Assembly: GCF_019355555.1 (NCBI RefSeq)
Contig: NZ_CP072142.1
Location: forward strand, 992,001-1,056,000
Length of the DNA stretch: 64,000 nt
DNA from: Rhizobium sp. L51/94
GTDB lineage: Bacteria; Pseudomonadota; Alphaproteobacteria; Rhizobiales; Rhizobiaceae
Direction of reading: 5' to 3'
Each line of letters begins with the position of its first letter. The first letter of the stretch is position 1. A program made the position numbers and the translations under genes. Below are positions 53,636 through 62,027 of this stretch, piece after piece. The notes under the pieces were generated by a model. It ran no database searches, had not been told where the DNA came from, and was given only the letters and a program-made list of their open reading frames with translations.

Positions 53636-54360
53636 TCGAGATCACAGGCATCACAAAATTCTACGGCAGCTTCGAGGTGCTGAAGAACTGTTCCGTAAAG
53701 GTGGAAAGAGGCGAAGTCATCGTCGTTTGCGGGCCTTCAGGATCCGGCAAATCCACGCTCATTAAATGCGTCAACGGCCTGGAGCCCTTTGACCAGGGTT
53801 CGATCCGTGTCCACGGCATCGAAGTCGGGGATCCGAAAACGGATCTGCCAAACCTGCGCACCCGCGTCGGGATGGTTTTTCAGAATTTCGAGCTCTTTCC
53901 GCATCTGACGATCATAGAGAACATCATGCTAGCCCAGAAGATCGTCCTCGGTCGTACGGCAGTCAGTGCCGAAAAGAAGGCTATGGAGCTTCTCGATCGC
54001 GTCGGTTTGGTCGAACAAGCAAAGAAATATCCTAGCCAGCTTTCGGGCGGCCAGCAGCAACGTGTCGCGATTGCCCGTGCCCTGGCCATGGATCCGCTCG
54101 CCATGCTTTTCGACGAGCCGACCTCGGCACTCGATCCGGAGATGATTTCGGAGGTTCTCGATGTGATGACCGGGCTCGCGAAGGACGGAATGACGATGAT
54201 GGTGGTGACGCACGAGATGGGTTTCGCCCGCCGAGTCGCCACCAGAGTCATCTTCATCGACCAGGGCGAGATCCTTGAGGATTGCCCGAGCGAAGAATTT
54301 TTTTCGGGGAAACACAATCCAAGGACGGAAGCGTTTCTCGGCAAGATTCTTCAGCATTGA
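53632..54360 (+). CDS. Amino-acid-type ABC transporter ATPase
   Basis: 242 residues; start overlaps the dehydrogenase stop (ATGA). HisP/GlnQ family: Walker A GPSGSGKS, Q-loop FQNFELF, signature LSGGQQQR, Walker B AMLFDEPTSALDP, H-loop VTHEMGFARR. Partner of the permease at 49105 and the binding protein at 48198, though separated from them by the two enzyme genes. Confidence 0.93.
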   Translation: MIEITGITKFYGSFEVLKNCSVKVERGEVIVVCGPSGSGKSTLIKCVNGLEPFDQGSIRVHGIEVGDPKTDLPNLRTRVGMVFQNFELFPHLTIIENIMLAQKIVLGRTAVSAEKKAMELLDRVGLVEQAKKYPSQLSGGQQQRVAIARALAMDPLAMLFDEPTSALDPEMISEVLDVMTGLAKDGMTMMVVTHEMGFARRVATRVIFIDQGEILEDCPSEEFFSGKHNPRTEAFLGKILQH

Positions 54361-54371
54361 AAGGCGTTGCC

Positions 54372-54510
54372 ATGCCCGAACTCGATCTCGTCATCAAAAG
54401 CGCCAACGTGGCCACCGCGTCGCACTGTTCCTGGGCGATGTAAAAGAGCGGGACAAATACCGGCCATCTGCAACTCGGCCAGCCGAAAAAGATTATCACA
54501 ACTGAAAAAT
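54372..54510 (+). pseudogene. Remnant of a deleted amidohydrolase-like gene
   Basis: ATG 54372 begins MPELDLVIKSANVATASHCS, an opening like that of dihydropyrimidinase/allantoinase proteins (DLVIKxANV), but it stops after 23 codons. A following frame ends KYRPSATRPAEKDYHN. This looks like the two ends of a gene with the middle lost. Such amidohydrolases commonly neighbour DUF3830 genes. Tentative. Confidence 0.35.
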
Positions 54511-54523
54511 AGAAAGATCGACA

Positions 54524-54934
54524 ATGAAACTGAAAATTACCGCAGGCCCGTTCACTTTCGATGCCAAGCTGGAGGTCGAGAAAGCGCCGAAAACCGCGGA
54601 GGCGTTCTTGAAGCACCTGCCCTTCAGCGGGGAGATTGTGCACGTTCGCTGGTCGGGCGAGGGCGTCTGGATTCCGCTCGGAGACAAGGACTTCGGCGTC
54701 GGCTATGAAAACCACACGAGCCATCCCGCCCCTGGTCATATCATTCTGTATCCCGGTGGGATCAGCGAGACGGAAATTCTGCTTGCCTATGGCGGTGTCG
54801 ACTTCTCGTCAAAAATGGGCCAGCTTGCCGGAAACCACTTCATCACCATCACCTCTGATTTGGACAAGCTCGCTGAACTGGGCGTAATGACGCTTTGGCG
54901 GGGTGCCCAGGCAATCAAGTTTGAGGTTGCGTAG
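54524..54934 (+). CDS. DUF3830 cyclophilin-like protein, copy 2
   Basis: 136 residues. Same family as 46025-46441, with VHVRWSGEGVWIPLGDKDFG, YENHTSHPAPGHIILYPGG and NHFITITSDLDKLAELG. A small soluble protein without signal peptide. Last gene of the ABC/dehydrogenase cluster, after a gene remnant. Biochemical role unknown; the fold class suggests ligand binding or isomerase-like activity. Confidence 0.88.
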   Translation: MKLKITAGPFTFDAKLEVEKAPKTAEAFLKHLPFSGEIVHVRWSGEGVWIPLGDKDFGVGYENHTSHPAPGHIILYPGGISETEILLAYGGVDFSSKMGQLAGNHFITITSDLDKLAELGVMTLWRGAQAIKFEVA

Positions 54935-55499
54935 AATGGGCAAACCGACACGCTACCGTCAGCGTGTCGGACATCATCGGATTTCCGAGTTTCCAGTGAA
55001 TTGCGACTTGCAAATGCTTTGATCGGTGGCAGTCGTTCATACCCGGTGGGCGCCACCTAGCAGACTGTGGTTTAGACTGCACTGAGGCATAAAATGAGCG
55101 GCATTTAGATAGCCTCGCTAGCTTGCGCAGTATCATTTCTCTATGTCGAGGCACACGAGGTTGTGAGATGCCCGGAATTGGCCGCGTAGTCACTTCGCGG
55201 TCAGTCTTCCAAAGACTGCTGGCACCCCAGTCGGGAGATGTACCTCGCGAAACCGCGATAATTCAATAGCTTCACATTGAGGTCATTCGCGGGTCGCAGG
55301 TCCAAATCCTATCAAGGCGAGGTATTGCGCTCGACATCTCTACGTGCGCCGCCACCTTTCCAGGCGCCATGGTTGTGCCGGTTGCGCCGAGCCTTCGGGG
55401 CGAAGGCGATACCTCTGTAGCTTACCCTGATATCGAACCAGTAGAAATGCCTGTCGAGAGCGGCTATATGTGGTGAAAGAGCGATGTAATGGGACGGAA
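54935..55499. other. 565-bp intergenic region with dispersed motif e
   Basis: No gene found. Position 55298-55320 contains CAAATCCTATCAAGGCGA, identical over 18 bases with the site at 32350. A hairpin-like AGCGTGTCGG region near 54945-54970 (GACACGCTA...CAGCGTGTC) may be the terminator of the preceding cluster. Confidence 0.5.
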
Positions 55500-55859
55500 A
55501 TGACTGTTGTTGCAGAAAGTTTTTGTGGACGTGTTGCTTCTCCCGGTCGGTTTCCGGAGTTGGAAACGCTGCTTGCTCGTATCAAGGCAGAATACAGCCC
55601 GATCGATGTCGTCCTCTATGGCAGCCGCGCCCGCGGGGAAGCGACTAGCCAGAGCGATTGGGACCTGAAAGTGATCGTTTCCGACGAGGCGCCGGAACGC
55701 TTTTTTTCGCCCATGTCTGGTTGGCGCATTCAGGAAGGCTCGGGCGTTTACGCAGATGTCTCCTGCATCAGGCTTTCAGAATTCCACGCTGACCTGGCCG
55801 TTGCGAACTCCGCATCCAGCCATATCGTCGTAGACGGCGTCGTTCTTGATGTCGGCTGA
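55500..55859 (+). CDS. MNT-type minimal nucleotidyltransferase (antitoxin)
   Basis: 119 residues from ATG 55500. The active-site motif is VVLYGSRARGEATSQSDWDL (G-S-x9-D-x-D pattern), with a third acidic residue likely in ADVSCIRLSE. Such MNT proteins inactivate their HEPN partner by AMPylation in type VII toxin-antitoxin systems. The gene overlaps the HEPN gene by 11 bp. An upstream start at 55470 is also possible. Confidence 0.88.
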   Translation: MTVVAESFCGRVASPGRFPELETLLARIKAEYSPIDVVLYGSRARGEATSQSDWDLKVIVSDEAPERFFSPMSGWRIQEGSGVYADVSCIRLSEFHADLAVANSASSHIVVDGVVLDVG

Positions 55860-56298
55860 TCTCCACATCGCAAATTATCTTCGGCTGGCGCATGAAGATT
55901 TAGTTGCAGCTCAGGCCCTTTCAGCAATAGACAACAGAAACGACGTCTACCATCTGCAGCAAGCTGCCGAGAAAATCCTTCTGGCGCTCCTCAACTCGGA
56001 AAATATCAAGGCTGAGCGTAGAGACTCGCATCGGCTTGACGTCCTAAGAGATCTCCTGCCCAACGAGAATGCGTTGAAGGCAAGAATGTCTCCGATCACC
56101 TTCCTCACTGTCTACGCTACGACCTACCGTTACCCAAAGGATGCCGGTCGCTTGCCTCAAAGAGGTGAAAAGGATGAAATTGAAGCTGCCGCGAAGATGC
56201 TGCAAGTGATTTTGGCGGACGCCGCTGCCCACTTCGGCGTGGGATTGACCGACTCCGACCGTGTGCCTGCGCAACGAACTATCCCGCCGAGGATATAG
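55849..56298 (+). CDS. HEPN-domain protein (toxin)
   Basis: 149 residues from ATG 55849. The HEPN catalytic R-x4-H motif appears as NRNDVYHLQQAAEKILLALL near residues 30-45, followed by the helix typical of the family. HEPN proteins of this type are RNases. Adjacent MNT gene completes the classic HEPN/MNT pair. The C-terminal 30 residues (TDSDRVPAQRTIPPRI) are a flexible extension. Confidence 0.87.
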   Translation: MSADLHIANYLRLAHEDLVAAQALSAIDNRNDVYHLQQAAEKILLALLNSENIKAERRDSHRLDVLRDLLPNENALKARMSPITFLTVYATTYRYPKDAGRLPQRGEKDEIEAAAKMLQVILADAAAHFGVGLTDSDRVPAQRTIPPRI

Positions 56299-56471
56299 GC
56301 CTGCTGCTGATCAAACCGGTAGAAGGCAAAGGACCAGACGAGGGAGGGAGAAATCATTTTTTCGATGGTTTTCAGGGTAAAAGGCTGCGGCTAGATCACG
56401 GGTCGTTCGTTCCTATGCCTTCAAGACCCCATTGGCAAAAGGCAGTATGCCTGACGGTGCCGCAGCCCAGT

Positions 56472-57437
56472 TCACCCATGAAACCTGTTCCGATACGCGT
56501 TGGGGCCAACGCCGAGATGTCGGAGAAAGGCGCGCCGCATGGTCTCGGTCGAGCCGAAGCCGCACCTCGTGGCGGTTCGTATCACGCTCGCACCCTCCTC
56601 GAAGAACCGGCGTGCGCTTTCGACGCGGATAGTCTCGACGCTTTCCGCCGGCGTGCGGCCGGTGCATTTTTTATAGTGGCGGGAGAAGGAACGAAGGCTC
56701 ATGCCCATTTGGTCGGCCAGAACACCGAGTGACAGGTCGCGATCGAGATGGTTCGCGATCCAGCCATGAAGCCGCTCGAATGTTTCGTCGGCTTCTTGCA
56801 GGGCGAGAGCGGCGCTGAACTGTGCCTGCCCACCCGGCCGTTTGAGAAACACGACGAGCTGGCGCGCGATGGCAAGCGCCAACGGTCTCCCCTGGTCGGC
56901 TTCCACCATCGCCAACGCCAGATCGATGCCTGCCGTAACGCCCGCGGAGGTCCAGATCGGTCCGTCACGGACAAAGATAGGATCGGGATCAAGTTTAACC
57001 GCGGGAAAGCGTGCGGCGAACTCGGCGCATCGCCCCCAGTGGGTCACAGCACGGCGACCATCGAGAAGCCCGGCTTCGGCCAGCAGAAAGGCGCCGCTGC
57101 AAACCGACGCGGTTCGCGTCGCCGAGACGGCGCGTCGACGGATCCAGTCGAGAAGGGCGGGGTCGCGGCAGGCAGCATTGACGCCGTAGCCGCCAGAGAC
57201 GATCAGGGTTCCGGGGTCGCTCGCCGCCTGCGGAAGTGCCTCTGATCGCAGGACGATGCCGGAACTCGTAGCGACGTCGCTGTCAGCCGAGACGATGGTG
57301 ATTGCATAAGGCTTCGGGGCGCCAGACGGGGTGAGGTCGTTGGCGGTAGCAAAGACCTGCGCCGGCCCTGTGATGTCCAGGAGCTGAGCATTCGCAAAGG
57401 CAAGGATTTCGATGCGATGAGGCGAAGCGTTTGGCAT
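56472..57437 (-). CDS. GlxA-family transcriptional regulator (DJ-1/PfpI + AraC HTH)
   Basis: About 321 residues from ATG 57437. The N-terminal DJ-1/PfpI-like domain includes IEILAFANAQLLDITGPAQV and TRTASVCSGAFLLAEAGLLD (nucleophile-elbow Cys). The C-terminal AraC HTH includes LSLGVLADQMGMSLRSFSRH and VIRTATRCGFGSTETMRRAF. Regulators of this kind often control a neighbouring DJ-1/PfpI enzyme. The divergent gene 75 bp away encodes one, which fits. Confidence 0.93.
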   Translation of the reverse strand: MPNASPHRIEILAFANAQLLDITGPAQVFATANDLTPSGAPKPYAITIVSADSDVATSSGIVLRSEALPQAASDPGTLIVSGGYGVNAACRDPALLDWIRRRAVSATRTASVCSGAFLLAEAGLLDGRRAVTHWGRCAEFAARFPAVKLDPDPIFVRDGPIWTSAGVTAGIDLALAMVEADQGRPLALAIARQLVVFLKRPGGQAQFSAALALQEADETFERLHGWIANHLDRDLSLGVLADQMGMSLRSFSRHYKKCTGRTPAESVETIRVESARRFFEEGASVIRTATRCGFGSTETMRRAFLRHLGVGPNAYRNRFHG

Positions 57438-57511
57438 GAAACGAGCGATGATTGGCACAAAGGCCAAGTCATTGCGCGTTAAAGTCTGTCCGTCAAGACA
57501 GGAGTTGGTCC

Positions 57512-58183
57512 ATGAAGTTTCGTTTTGGTATTCTGTGCTTCCCCGCGGTCCAACAGTTGGACCTGACCGGTCCCTACGAGGTCTTCGCCTCCGCTGATGG
57601 CGTCGAGGTGCATCTCGTGTGGAAGGACTTCGAACCCGTGAGGTCCTCGACTGGCCTCTGGCTAAAACCCGACACGCGTTTTGCTGACGCGCCGGATTTC
57701 GATGTTCTCTGCGTGCCCGGCGGAGCTGGTGTCAACGCGCTGCTCTCCGACCAGGAGACACTGGCCTTTGTGCGGGACAAGGCAGCAAGGGCTCGCTTTG
57801 TGACGTCGGTATGCACGGGATCGCTCGTTCTCGGCCAAGCTGGGCTCCTCAAGGGGCGCCGCGTCACCACCCACTGGAACGCGCTCGACTTTCTCGAGCA
57901 CTTCGGAGCGTTGCCAGTAAAAGAACGGGTGGTCCGGGACGGATCCCTGATCACGGCGGGCGGCGTAACGTCTGGCATCGACTTCGGTCTCACCGTCGTC
58001 GCGGAACTTCTGGGGCGCGAGGAGGCGGAAACGATCCAGCTCTCGCTGGAATACGCGCCGGAGCCGCCCTTCGGCTCGGGCGGGCCAGAAACCGCCTCGT
58101 CGTCCGTGCTTGCGGCAGCGCGAGCCCGTATGGCGGGATCGCGAGCGGAACGCGAGGCGTTGCTCGCCGGCACGTCTATGTAA
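57512..58183 (+). CDS. DJ-1/PfpI family protein, isonitrile-hydratase-like
   Basis: 223 residues from ATG 57512 with AGGAG upstream. FGILCFPAVQQLDLTGPYEV is the InhA-like opening, with TGPYEVF; the nucleophile elbow is RFVTSVCTGSLVLGQAGLLK (Cys), followed by GRRVTTHWN and ITAGGVTSGIDFGL. Isonitrile hydratase converts isonitriles to N-formamides. The family also contains glyoxalase-like and ThiJ proteins, so activity is inferred only. Divergent from its probable GlxA-type regulator. Confidence 0.9.
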   Translation: MKFRFGILCFPAVQQLDLTGPYEVFASADGVEVHLVWKDFEPVRSSTGLWLKPDTRFADAPDFDVLCVPGGAGVNALLSDQETLAFVRDKAARARFVTSVCTGSLVLGQAGLLKGRRVTTHWNALDFLEHFGALPVKERVVRDGSLITAGGVTSGIDFGLTVVAELLGREEAETIQLSLEYAPEPPFGSGGPETASSSVLAAARARMAGSRAEREALLAGTSM

Positions 58184-58270
58184 AAGCAGATTTCTGGACC
58201 TGACAGCGCCCTGCCTGACACCTTTGCAGAAAATTTCAGCCGCACTGGTCTCGACAGGGACTGTCTATCC

Positions 58271-59050
58271 TCACTGCAGCAGTATTTCCAGAGCCTTCTT
58301 CAAGAGGTGCTTATTGCCGGCTGCGATAACGGCCCCGCCTTGTTCTGGGCGGCCGCCGTCTAACGTGCAGCATTCACCGCCTGCGCCTTCTATTATTGGG
58401 ATCATTGCAGCAACATCATAAGCTTGGACGCTGAACTCCACACAAATGTCGATCTGTCCGGCGGCCAGCATCGCAAACGCATAGCACTCACCCCCATACC
58501 GCGTCATCTTCACCGCTTGCGAAAGAGCTGAGAACCGAAATCCGGGGTGGCGGGTGACGTCCTCTGGCGATGTCGTGTGCAGAACAGCGTCGGTGAGATC
58601 GGTCGTCGATCGTGTTCGTAGCTGGTGTCTACTTCCTCCTGCAAGGAGGAAGCTTCCCGACCGGTCGGCCCAGAAGCGCTCTTTAGTTACGGGTTGGCTC
58701 ATCATACCCATGATCGCGCGGCCCTCCTCGTATAGACCGATCAACGTGCCCCATACAGGTAATCCAAGAAGGAACGGGCGGGTGCCATCGATGGGATCGA
58801 GAACCCACTGGATCGGCCCAGAACCCGTGGCCCCGAACTCCTCACCCAAGATCGCCTGATCCGGAAATTGGTCCTGGATTGCAGCGCGGATAACTCGCTC
58901 AGCCTCTCGATCCGCCTCAGTCACTGGGTCAAAACTGAAACCTTCCTTCAGCTTTGACGAAGTTGCGAGCGATGTTCGAAACCTCGACATCGTCTCTCTA
59001 TCGGCAGCGTCAGCAAGGCGATGGAAGAACAGTTCGTCCGGGTAATTCAT
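58271..59050 (-). CDS. Inositol-monophosphatase/HisN-like phosphatase
   Basis: 259 residues from ATG 59050. Motifs: DPVTEADREAERVIRAAI, ILGEEFG (metal Glu), WVLDPIDGTRPFLLGLPVWG (D-P-I-D-G-T; the RPF-x-x-G-x-P-x-W stretch is typical of histidinol-phosphate phosphatase HisN) and QAYDVAAMIPIIEGAGG. No his genes are nearby; a DeoR-type regulator lies just upstream in the same direction, so a sugar-phosphate substrate is also possible. Distinct from the phosphatase at 26541. Confidence 0.87.
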   Translation of the reverse strand: MNYPDELFFHRLADAADRETMSRFRTSLATSSKLKEGFSFDPVTEADREAERVIRAAIQDQFPDQAILGEEFGATGSGPIQWVLDPIDGTRPFLLGLPVWGTLIGLYEEGRAIMGMMSQPVTKERFWADRSGSFLLAGGSRHQLRTRSTTDLTDAVLHTTSPEDVTRHPGFRFSALSQAVKMTRYGGECYAFAMLAAGQIDICVEFSVQAYDVAAMIPIIEGAGGECCTLDGGRPEQGGAVIAAGNKHLLKKALEILLQ

Positions 59051-59109
59051 CGGGCTGATCGCTCCTTGTTTCACATTTTGATTGCAGTTGCCGAGGCTTC
59101 TCGATCGGG

Positions 59110-59913
59110 CTACGGCTCGTCAACTGCCGGGGTGTCCGCCGGGTCGCGCTCAGCCCTGAGGGTTGCGAAACCTCCAGATGAAAGCTCATGCTCCCGATCA
59201 GCAGAAAGGTTACCCTCGACGATAAGGCAATCGACATCGGAGGCTCCGCATACAATATGCGGCGCGAGCTCCTGAAACTTCTCCGAGAGCGAGAGGACCA
59301 CCAATTGGGAACTGCGCTTCGCAAGCGCCTTCTTAAACATGGCGTCGGAGTAGTCCTCAACGCTCACGCCGGTCGTCGCGGAGACGGAGCATGCGCCCAA
59401 AAAACATCTATCGATGTTCATGTCGTTTACGCAGGCCATGGCATTGGCATCCACGCTTCCACCGACATGTGGGTTGACCATTCCGCCGACCAAGATTAGC
59501 GGGGCATTGCCGCGCCGCAGAACCGCTGCCGCAATATCTATGGAATTTGTAGCGATAGTAATCTTGAGGTTAGCGGGAACAAGGTCAACGATTGCGAGGT
59601 TTGTCGAGCCGCTATCAAGAAATACGAATTCGTTGGGCAGAATCATCCTCGCGGCTGCCTCCGCGAGAAGCCGTTTACGCTGGGGAGCAGCTTCTATCCG
59701 AACCGCCATCGGCTCGGGAAGGGAACGAAGTGGAAGGGCACCTCCGTAGACCCGTCGGCATTTTCCTTCAGCTGCCAAGGCACGCAAATCACGCCGTATG
59801 GCATCTTCAGAAATATTAAATTCGACAGAAAGCTGAGATGCCGAGACAGCTTGGCCGCCTGCAAGCCGATTGGCGATGATATCCCGTCGAGAGAGAGGCA
59901 GCTTGATGTCCAT
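59110..59913 (-). CDS. DeoR-family transcriptional regulator
   Basis: 267 residues. N-terminal HTH: LPLSRRDIIANRLAGGQAVS, then FNISEDAIRRDLRALAAEGK with CRRVYGGAL, the DeoR signature. The C-terminal sensor has EFVFLDSGSTNLAIVDLVPA and MNIDRCFLGACSVSATTGVS. Effectors of this group are usually phosphorylated sugars. It is upstream of the phosphatase gene by 60 bp and probably cotranscribed. Confidence 0.92.
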   Translation of the reverse strand: MDIKLPLSRRDIIANRLAGGQAVSASQLSVEFNISEDAIRRDLRALAAEGKCRRVYGGALPLRSLPEPMAVRIEAAPQRKRLLAEAAARMILPNEFVFLDSGSTNLAIVDLVPANLKITIATNSIDIAAAVLRRGNAPLILVGGMVNPHVGGSVDANAMACVNDMNIDRCFLGACSVSATTGVSVEDYSDAMFKKALAKRSSQLVVLSLSEKFQELAPHIVCGASDVDCLIVEGNLSADREHELSSGGFATLRAERDPADTPAVDEP

Positions 59914-59926
59914 AGCGAATGGTATC

Positions 59927-59942
59927 GTGCATAAACATGCAC
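59927..59942. promoter_or_regulatory. Probable operator of the DeoR-type regulator
   Basis: GTGCATAAACATGCAC is a perfect 6-4-6 dyad, 13 bp upstream of the regulator start. A related half, ACGTGCATGTGGATGCGC, lies about 30 bp further upstream (near 59967-59984). Autoregulation is likely. Confidence 0.6.
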
Positions 59943-60129
59943 GTCAATAGGCGTAAACGCTCATCAACGTGCATGTGGATGCGCGTTCGAGAAAGGTGGT
60001 TGGTGAGCCAGCATCACACCCAGATCACTGCTCCATGCTCACGGAGGTACGGACGAAGCAAATGCAAGGCTCGGGCGGGCGTCTTGGCAAACGATCGATT
60101 CAATGTTGTAGTTTCTCCGGCCTGGCCGA

Positions 60130-60506
60130 TTGCCAAGGAGCGCCAATAGGCGACATCATGGCTTCTGTAAGCCGGTTCCTGACCCAGAAGCTGCGGCTGA
60201 AGGTCAACGAGGCGAAGAGCGCGGTGGCGCGACCGGAGGAGCGGAAGTTCCTGGGGTTCAGCATCTCAAATGACGGGAGCGAGCGGCGCATCGCGCCAAA
60301 AGCTCTCGGCAAGTTCAAGACGCTGATCCGGGATATGACACGCCGGACCCAGGGCCTCAGTCTGCCGCAGCTAGTCAAAGAGCTGAAGCCATACCTCATC
60401 GGTTGGCGCGGCTACTTCGGCTTCTGCCAGACGCCTCGAGTACTCACCAACCTGGAAGCGTGGATCCGCCGAAGACTACGCATGTCTCTGGCGGCAATGG
60501 GGGAAC
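60130..60506 (+). pseudogene. Group II intron reverse transcriptase/maturase, C-terminal remnant
   Basis: The sequence VSRFLTQKLRLKVNEAKSAV, FLGFSISNDG and LPQLVKELKPYLIGWRGYFG with TNLEAWIRRRLRM is the maturase (GIIM) domain of LtrA-like intron proteins. The reverse transcriptase part is absent. At its end the frame shifts (the expected LWRQW appears in the next frame) and an IS6-type element follows immediately. No intron RNA domain V was identified. Confidence 0.82.
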
Positions 60507-61326
60507 GGGTGTTGTCAAGTTAAGCGGGCTGGGGGTTGCCTGCCCGACGTGTTGCGCATAGATTTCGGCGATGCAGACACCGGATATCAGTTTCAAACGT
60601 CACCGTTTTGCGCCGCAGATCGTTTCTCACGCGGTCTGGCTTTACCTGCGGTTCAACCTGAGCCTGCGTGAAGTTGAAGAAATGCTGCTCGAGCGTGGGA
60701 TAGACATTTCATATGAGACGATCCGCCGTTGGATCGCCAAGTTTGGACCCCAGATCGCCCGCAACTTGAGGCGTCGGCAGGCGCCCCCCGGCGATGTTTG
60801 GTATCTGGACGAAGTCGCTGTGAAATGCGCTGGAGAAAAATTCTGTCTCTGGCGCGCAGTCGATCAGCACGGCGCCGTTCTCGAAGAAATATTACAGGAG
60901 CGGCGTGACAAAAGGGTGGCCAAGCGTCTGCTGGTGGCGTTGATGAGGCGCTATGGCTTTGTTCCCAGACGGATCATCACTGATAAGCTCCGCTCCTACC
61001 GTGCGGCAAAGGCGGACGTGGCTCCCGGCCTTGATCATTGGTCGCACAAGGGCCTCAATAATCGGGCCGAGAACAGCCATCTGCCGTTTCGAAAACGAGA
61101 ACGAACCATGCAGGGTCACCGATCGCCGGGAGCATTGCAACGGTTAGTCTCCATGCACTCAGCGACCCGCAATTGCTTTTCTGTTCCCTGCCGCCGCCGC
61201 GCGGCACCAACAATTCGATACCATCGCCTCGAAGCATTCGACGCATGGAAAGCTGCTGCATGCCTCGCCTAAAATCCGAGAGCGTCAGCCCATTCTCGGC
61301 CTGCGCAACTTAACGTGACAACACCC
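60507..61326 (+). mobile_element. IS6-family (IS26-like) element
   Basis: 820 bp, the usual IS26-group length. Left tip GGGTGTTGTCAAGTTAAG, right tip inverted GGGTGTTGTCACGTTAAG (17 of 18 match). No 8-bp direct repeat flanks it, so the flanks were probably joined by a deletion or recombination. Confidence 0.85.
60571..61272 (+). CDS. IS6-family transposase
   Basis: 233 residues, MQTPDISFKRHRFAPQIVSH start. DDE residues: WYLDEVAVKCAGEKFCLWRA (first Asp), PRRIITDKLRSYRAAK (second Asp), NNRAENSHLPFRKRERTMQG (Glu). Complete. Confidence 0.94.
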   Translation: MQTPDISFKRHRFAPQIVSHAVWLYLRFNLSLREVEEMLLERGIDISYETIRRWIAKFGPQIARNLRRRQAPPGDVWYLDEVAVKCAGEKFCLWRAVDQHGAVLEEILQERRDKRVAKRLLVALMRRYGFVPRRIITDKLRSYRAAKADVAPGLDHWSHKGLNNRAENSHLPFRKRERTMQGHRSPGALQRLVSMHSATRNCFSVPCRRRAAPTIRYHRLEAFDAWKAAACLA

Positions 61327-61329
61327 TAT

Positions 61330-61869
61330 TTACAGGCCCCACTTTGGTCCGTGAGGCGTCAGGACAATCTCAACCGGATCACCGCATACCTCCACTAGAG
61401 GGCCGCCGCTCTCATTCCAGCGGAATAGGTTGAGATGCCACCCGCCTGGTATCATGCGAGACCTGTCGATGATGCCGTCTGCACCCGCCGTTCGCGCGAT
61501 ATCGACAGTTCGCCACGAAGCAGGTTCTCGGCCTTCCGATAAAGCTGTCCGCCAAGACTCGTTGGACAGATCGCGATTTATCACAAGCTGCTTACAAGCC
61601 TCTTCGTCTTGCTGGTCAAGAACCATCGCGTCACCGACCTTGAGTGGAACGACAACTCGCGGGAGGCCGTCTTCGCGCATATAGCCAGCTATTGCCCTTA
61701 TGGACCATTCTAGCGTTGCGCTCGTGTACAGCGTCGGCTCACCAGGACGATGATAGCGTCCCGCGCTGTTTGGTCCCGGTGGGTCCAATACTTGTTGAAG
61801 CCTCTCGGTCAGAACGGAGCGGTAGAACGTACCGGAAATCTTCTTGAATACGACACAGGCTTCGGCCAT
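61330..61869 (-). CDS. RES-domain protein, toxin-like, no antitoxin gene adjacent
   Basis: About 179 residues from ATG 61869; an ATG at 61896 is also in frame. RES features: FYRSVLTERLQQVLDPPGPN, GRYHRPGEPTLYTSATLEWS and a C-terminal GPLVEVCGDP. RES toxins (ParT/MbcT group) act on NAD+ or ADP-ribosylate, and are normally preceded by a Xre/MbcA antitoxin gene. Upstream here (61897-62047) there is only an inverted-repeat element and the end of an SDR gene. The 3' end abuts an IS6 element but seems intact. Confidence 0.78.
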   Translation of the reverse strand: MAEACVVFKKISGTFYRSVLTERLQQVLDPPGPNSAGRYHRPGEPTLYTSATLEWSIRAIAGYMREDGLPRVVVPLKVGDAMVLDQQDEEACKQLVINRDLSNESWRTALSEGREPASWRTVDIARTAGADGIIDRSRMIPGGWHLNLFRWNESGGPLVEVCGDPVEIVLTPHGPKWGL

Positions 61870-61959
61870 CGCTGCGAGTCTTTCTCGGGGGATCATTTAT
61901 GCGTGTATGAAAACTTCATGACATCGACGTGACGGCCCCTGTGGGCCAAACGCGGGGGA

Positions 61960-62027
61960 GCCTTTCGCGGAAATCTCGACATTTGCTCGAAATCTTAGCC
62001 CGACTTTTGCAGCGCTGCAAAATTAGG
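61960..62027 (-). repeat. Right partner of an inverted ~65-bp repeat pair
   Basis: On the minus strand CCTAATTTTGCAGCGCTGCA then AAAGTCGGG, matching 23624-23690. The core TTTTGCAGCGCTGCAAAA (62005-62022) is a perfect 18-bp palindrome. The pair faces inward across 38.3 kb. Confidence 0.6.
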
